Assembly: GCF_029814825.1 (NCBI RefSeq)
Contig: NZ_CP122379.1
Location: 2,046,001-2,110,000, forward strand
Reading direction: 5' to 3'
Source of the DNA: Aequorivita marisscotiae
Lineage (GTDB): Bacteria; Bacteroidota; Bacteroidia; Flavobacteriales; Flavobacteriaceae
Length of the DNA stretch: 64,000 nt
The translations under genes and the position numbers were made by a program. Shown piece after piece: positions 63,985-64,000 of this stretch; the stretch's first letter is position 1; every line of letters starts with the position of its first letter. A model generated the notes under the pieces. That model did not search any database, was not told the origin of the DNA, and worked only from the letters and a program-made list of their open reading frames with translations.

Positions 63985-64000
63985 AGGTTTTCTTTACAAA

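Overview
The window is a 64 kb piece of a chromosome from Bacteroidota, most likely family Flavobacteriaceae. Four signs support this. Exported proteins end in type A type-IX-secretion (T9SS) C-terminal domains. Several genes carry the Bacteroidota -7 promoter box TAnnTTTG. The gene content (BshC, DUF5606, DUF349, DUF6503, DUF2683, tandem DUF368, SprB-like giant repeat protein) is flavobacterial. Start codons lack strong Shine-Dalgarno sequences. The genus cannot be fixed from sequence alone. No tRNA, rRNA, CRISPR array, transposase or integrase was recognised.

Layout. 1-2.8 kb: sucC (cut by the window edge), lysA and a cold-shock protein. 2.9-23.2 kb: two neighbouring giant secreted proteins on the + strand, an M36 metalloprotease with an HYR/Ig-like tail (2248 aa) and a 4441-aa SprB-like adhesin. 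The adhesin holds four nested families of tandem repeats (184, 80, 248 and 81 residues), and the last ~1.2 kb before the sorting domain is shared almost identically by both genes. 23.3-31.7 kb, - strand: flavin oxidoreductase, T9SS subtilase, mnmA, MORN-like protein, yidC, pyrG. 31.8-37.1 kb, - strand: a compact run guaA > LysM/PBP1 lipoprotein > OsmC > DUF922 protease-like > DUF3820 > SpeE-like methyltransferase, mostly with overlapping ends. 37.2-38.2 kb: a small toxin-antitoxin patch with one intact ParE-type pair, one antitoxin whose Txe/YoeB-like toxin is reduced to a 25-residue remnant, and two related palindromes. 38.3-42.4 kb: bshC and a divergent M14 carboxypeptidase. 42.5-44.8 kb, - strand: a cysteine-rich 37-aa metallothionein-like peptide, sigZ, a DUF6503 lipoprotein and a DsbA/FrnE-like CPWC thioredoxin-fold protein. 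44.9-47.8 kb: a four-gene operon around an ABC-2 transporter. 47.9-51.05 kb: an AT-rich accessory stretch with an unknown conserved protein preceded by an 11-bp tandem-repeat array, a small membrane protein, and the mobile mystery A/B pair (HTH + Fic). 51.06-64 kb: housekeeping genes (AlkB-like, lemA with DUF2207, dapD, ruvX, def, DUF5606, mazG, DUF349, aroE and two DUF368/PopT-type polyprenyl-phosphate translocases).

How the genes fit together. lysA and dapD belong to diaminopimelate/lysine synthesis. pyrG and guaA supply nucleotides. aroE is shikimate synthesis. YidC inserts inner-membrane proteins, and the two PopT-like proteins probably recycle the lipid carrier for envelope glycans. The giant HYR proteins, the subtilase and the M36 protease are surface or secreted T9SS clients. 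The strongest candidate for something undescribed is the Cys-rich peptide / sigZ / DUF6503 / DsbA-like cluster, with a hairpin terminator just ahead of sigZ. Next come the Fic protein whose catalytic His is replaced by Tyr, the 11-bp helically phased repeat array, and the gene-conversion-like tract shared by the two giant genes.
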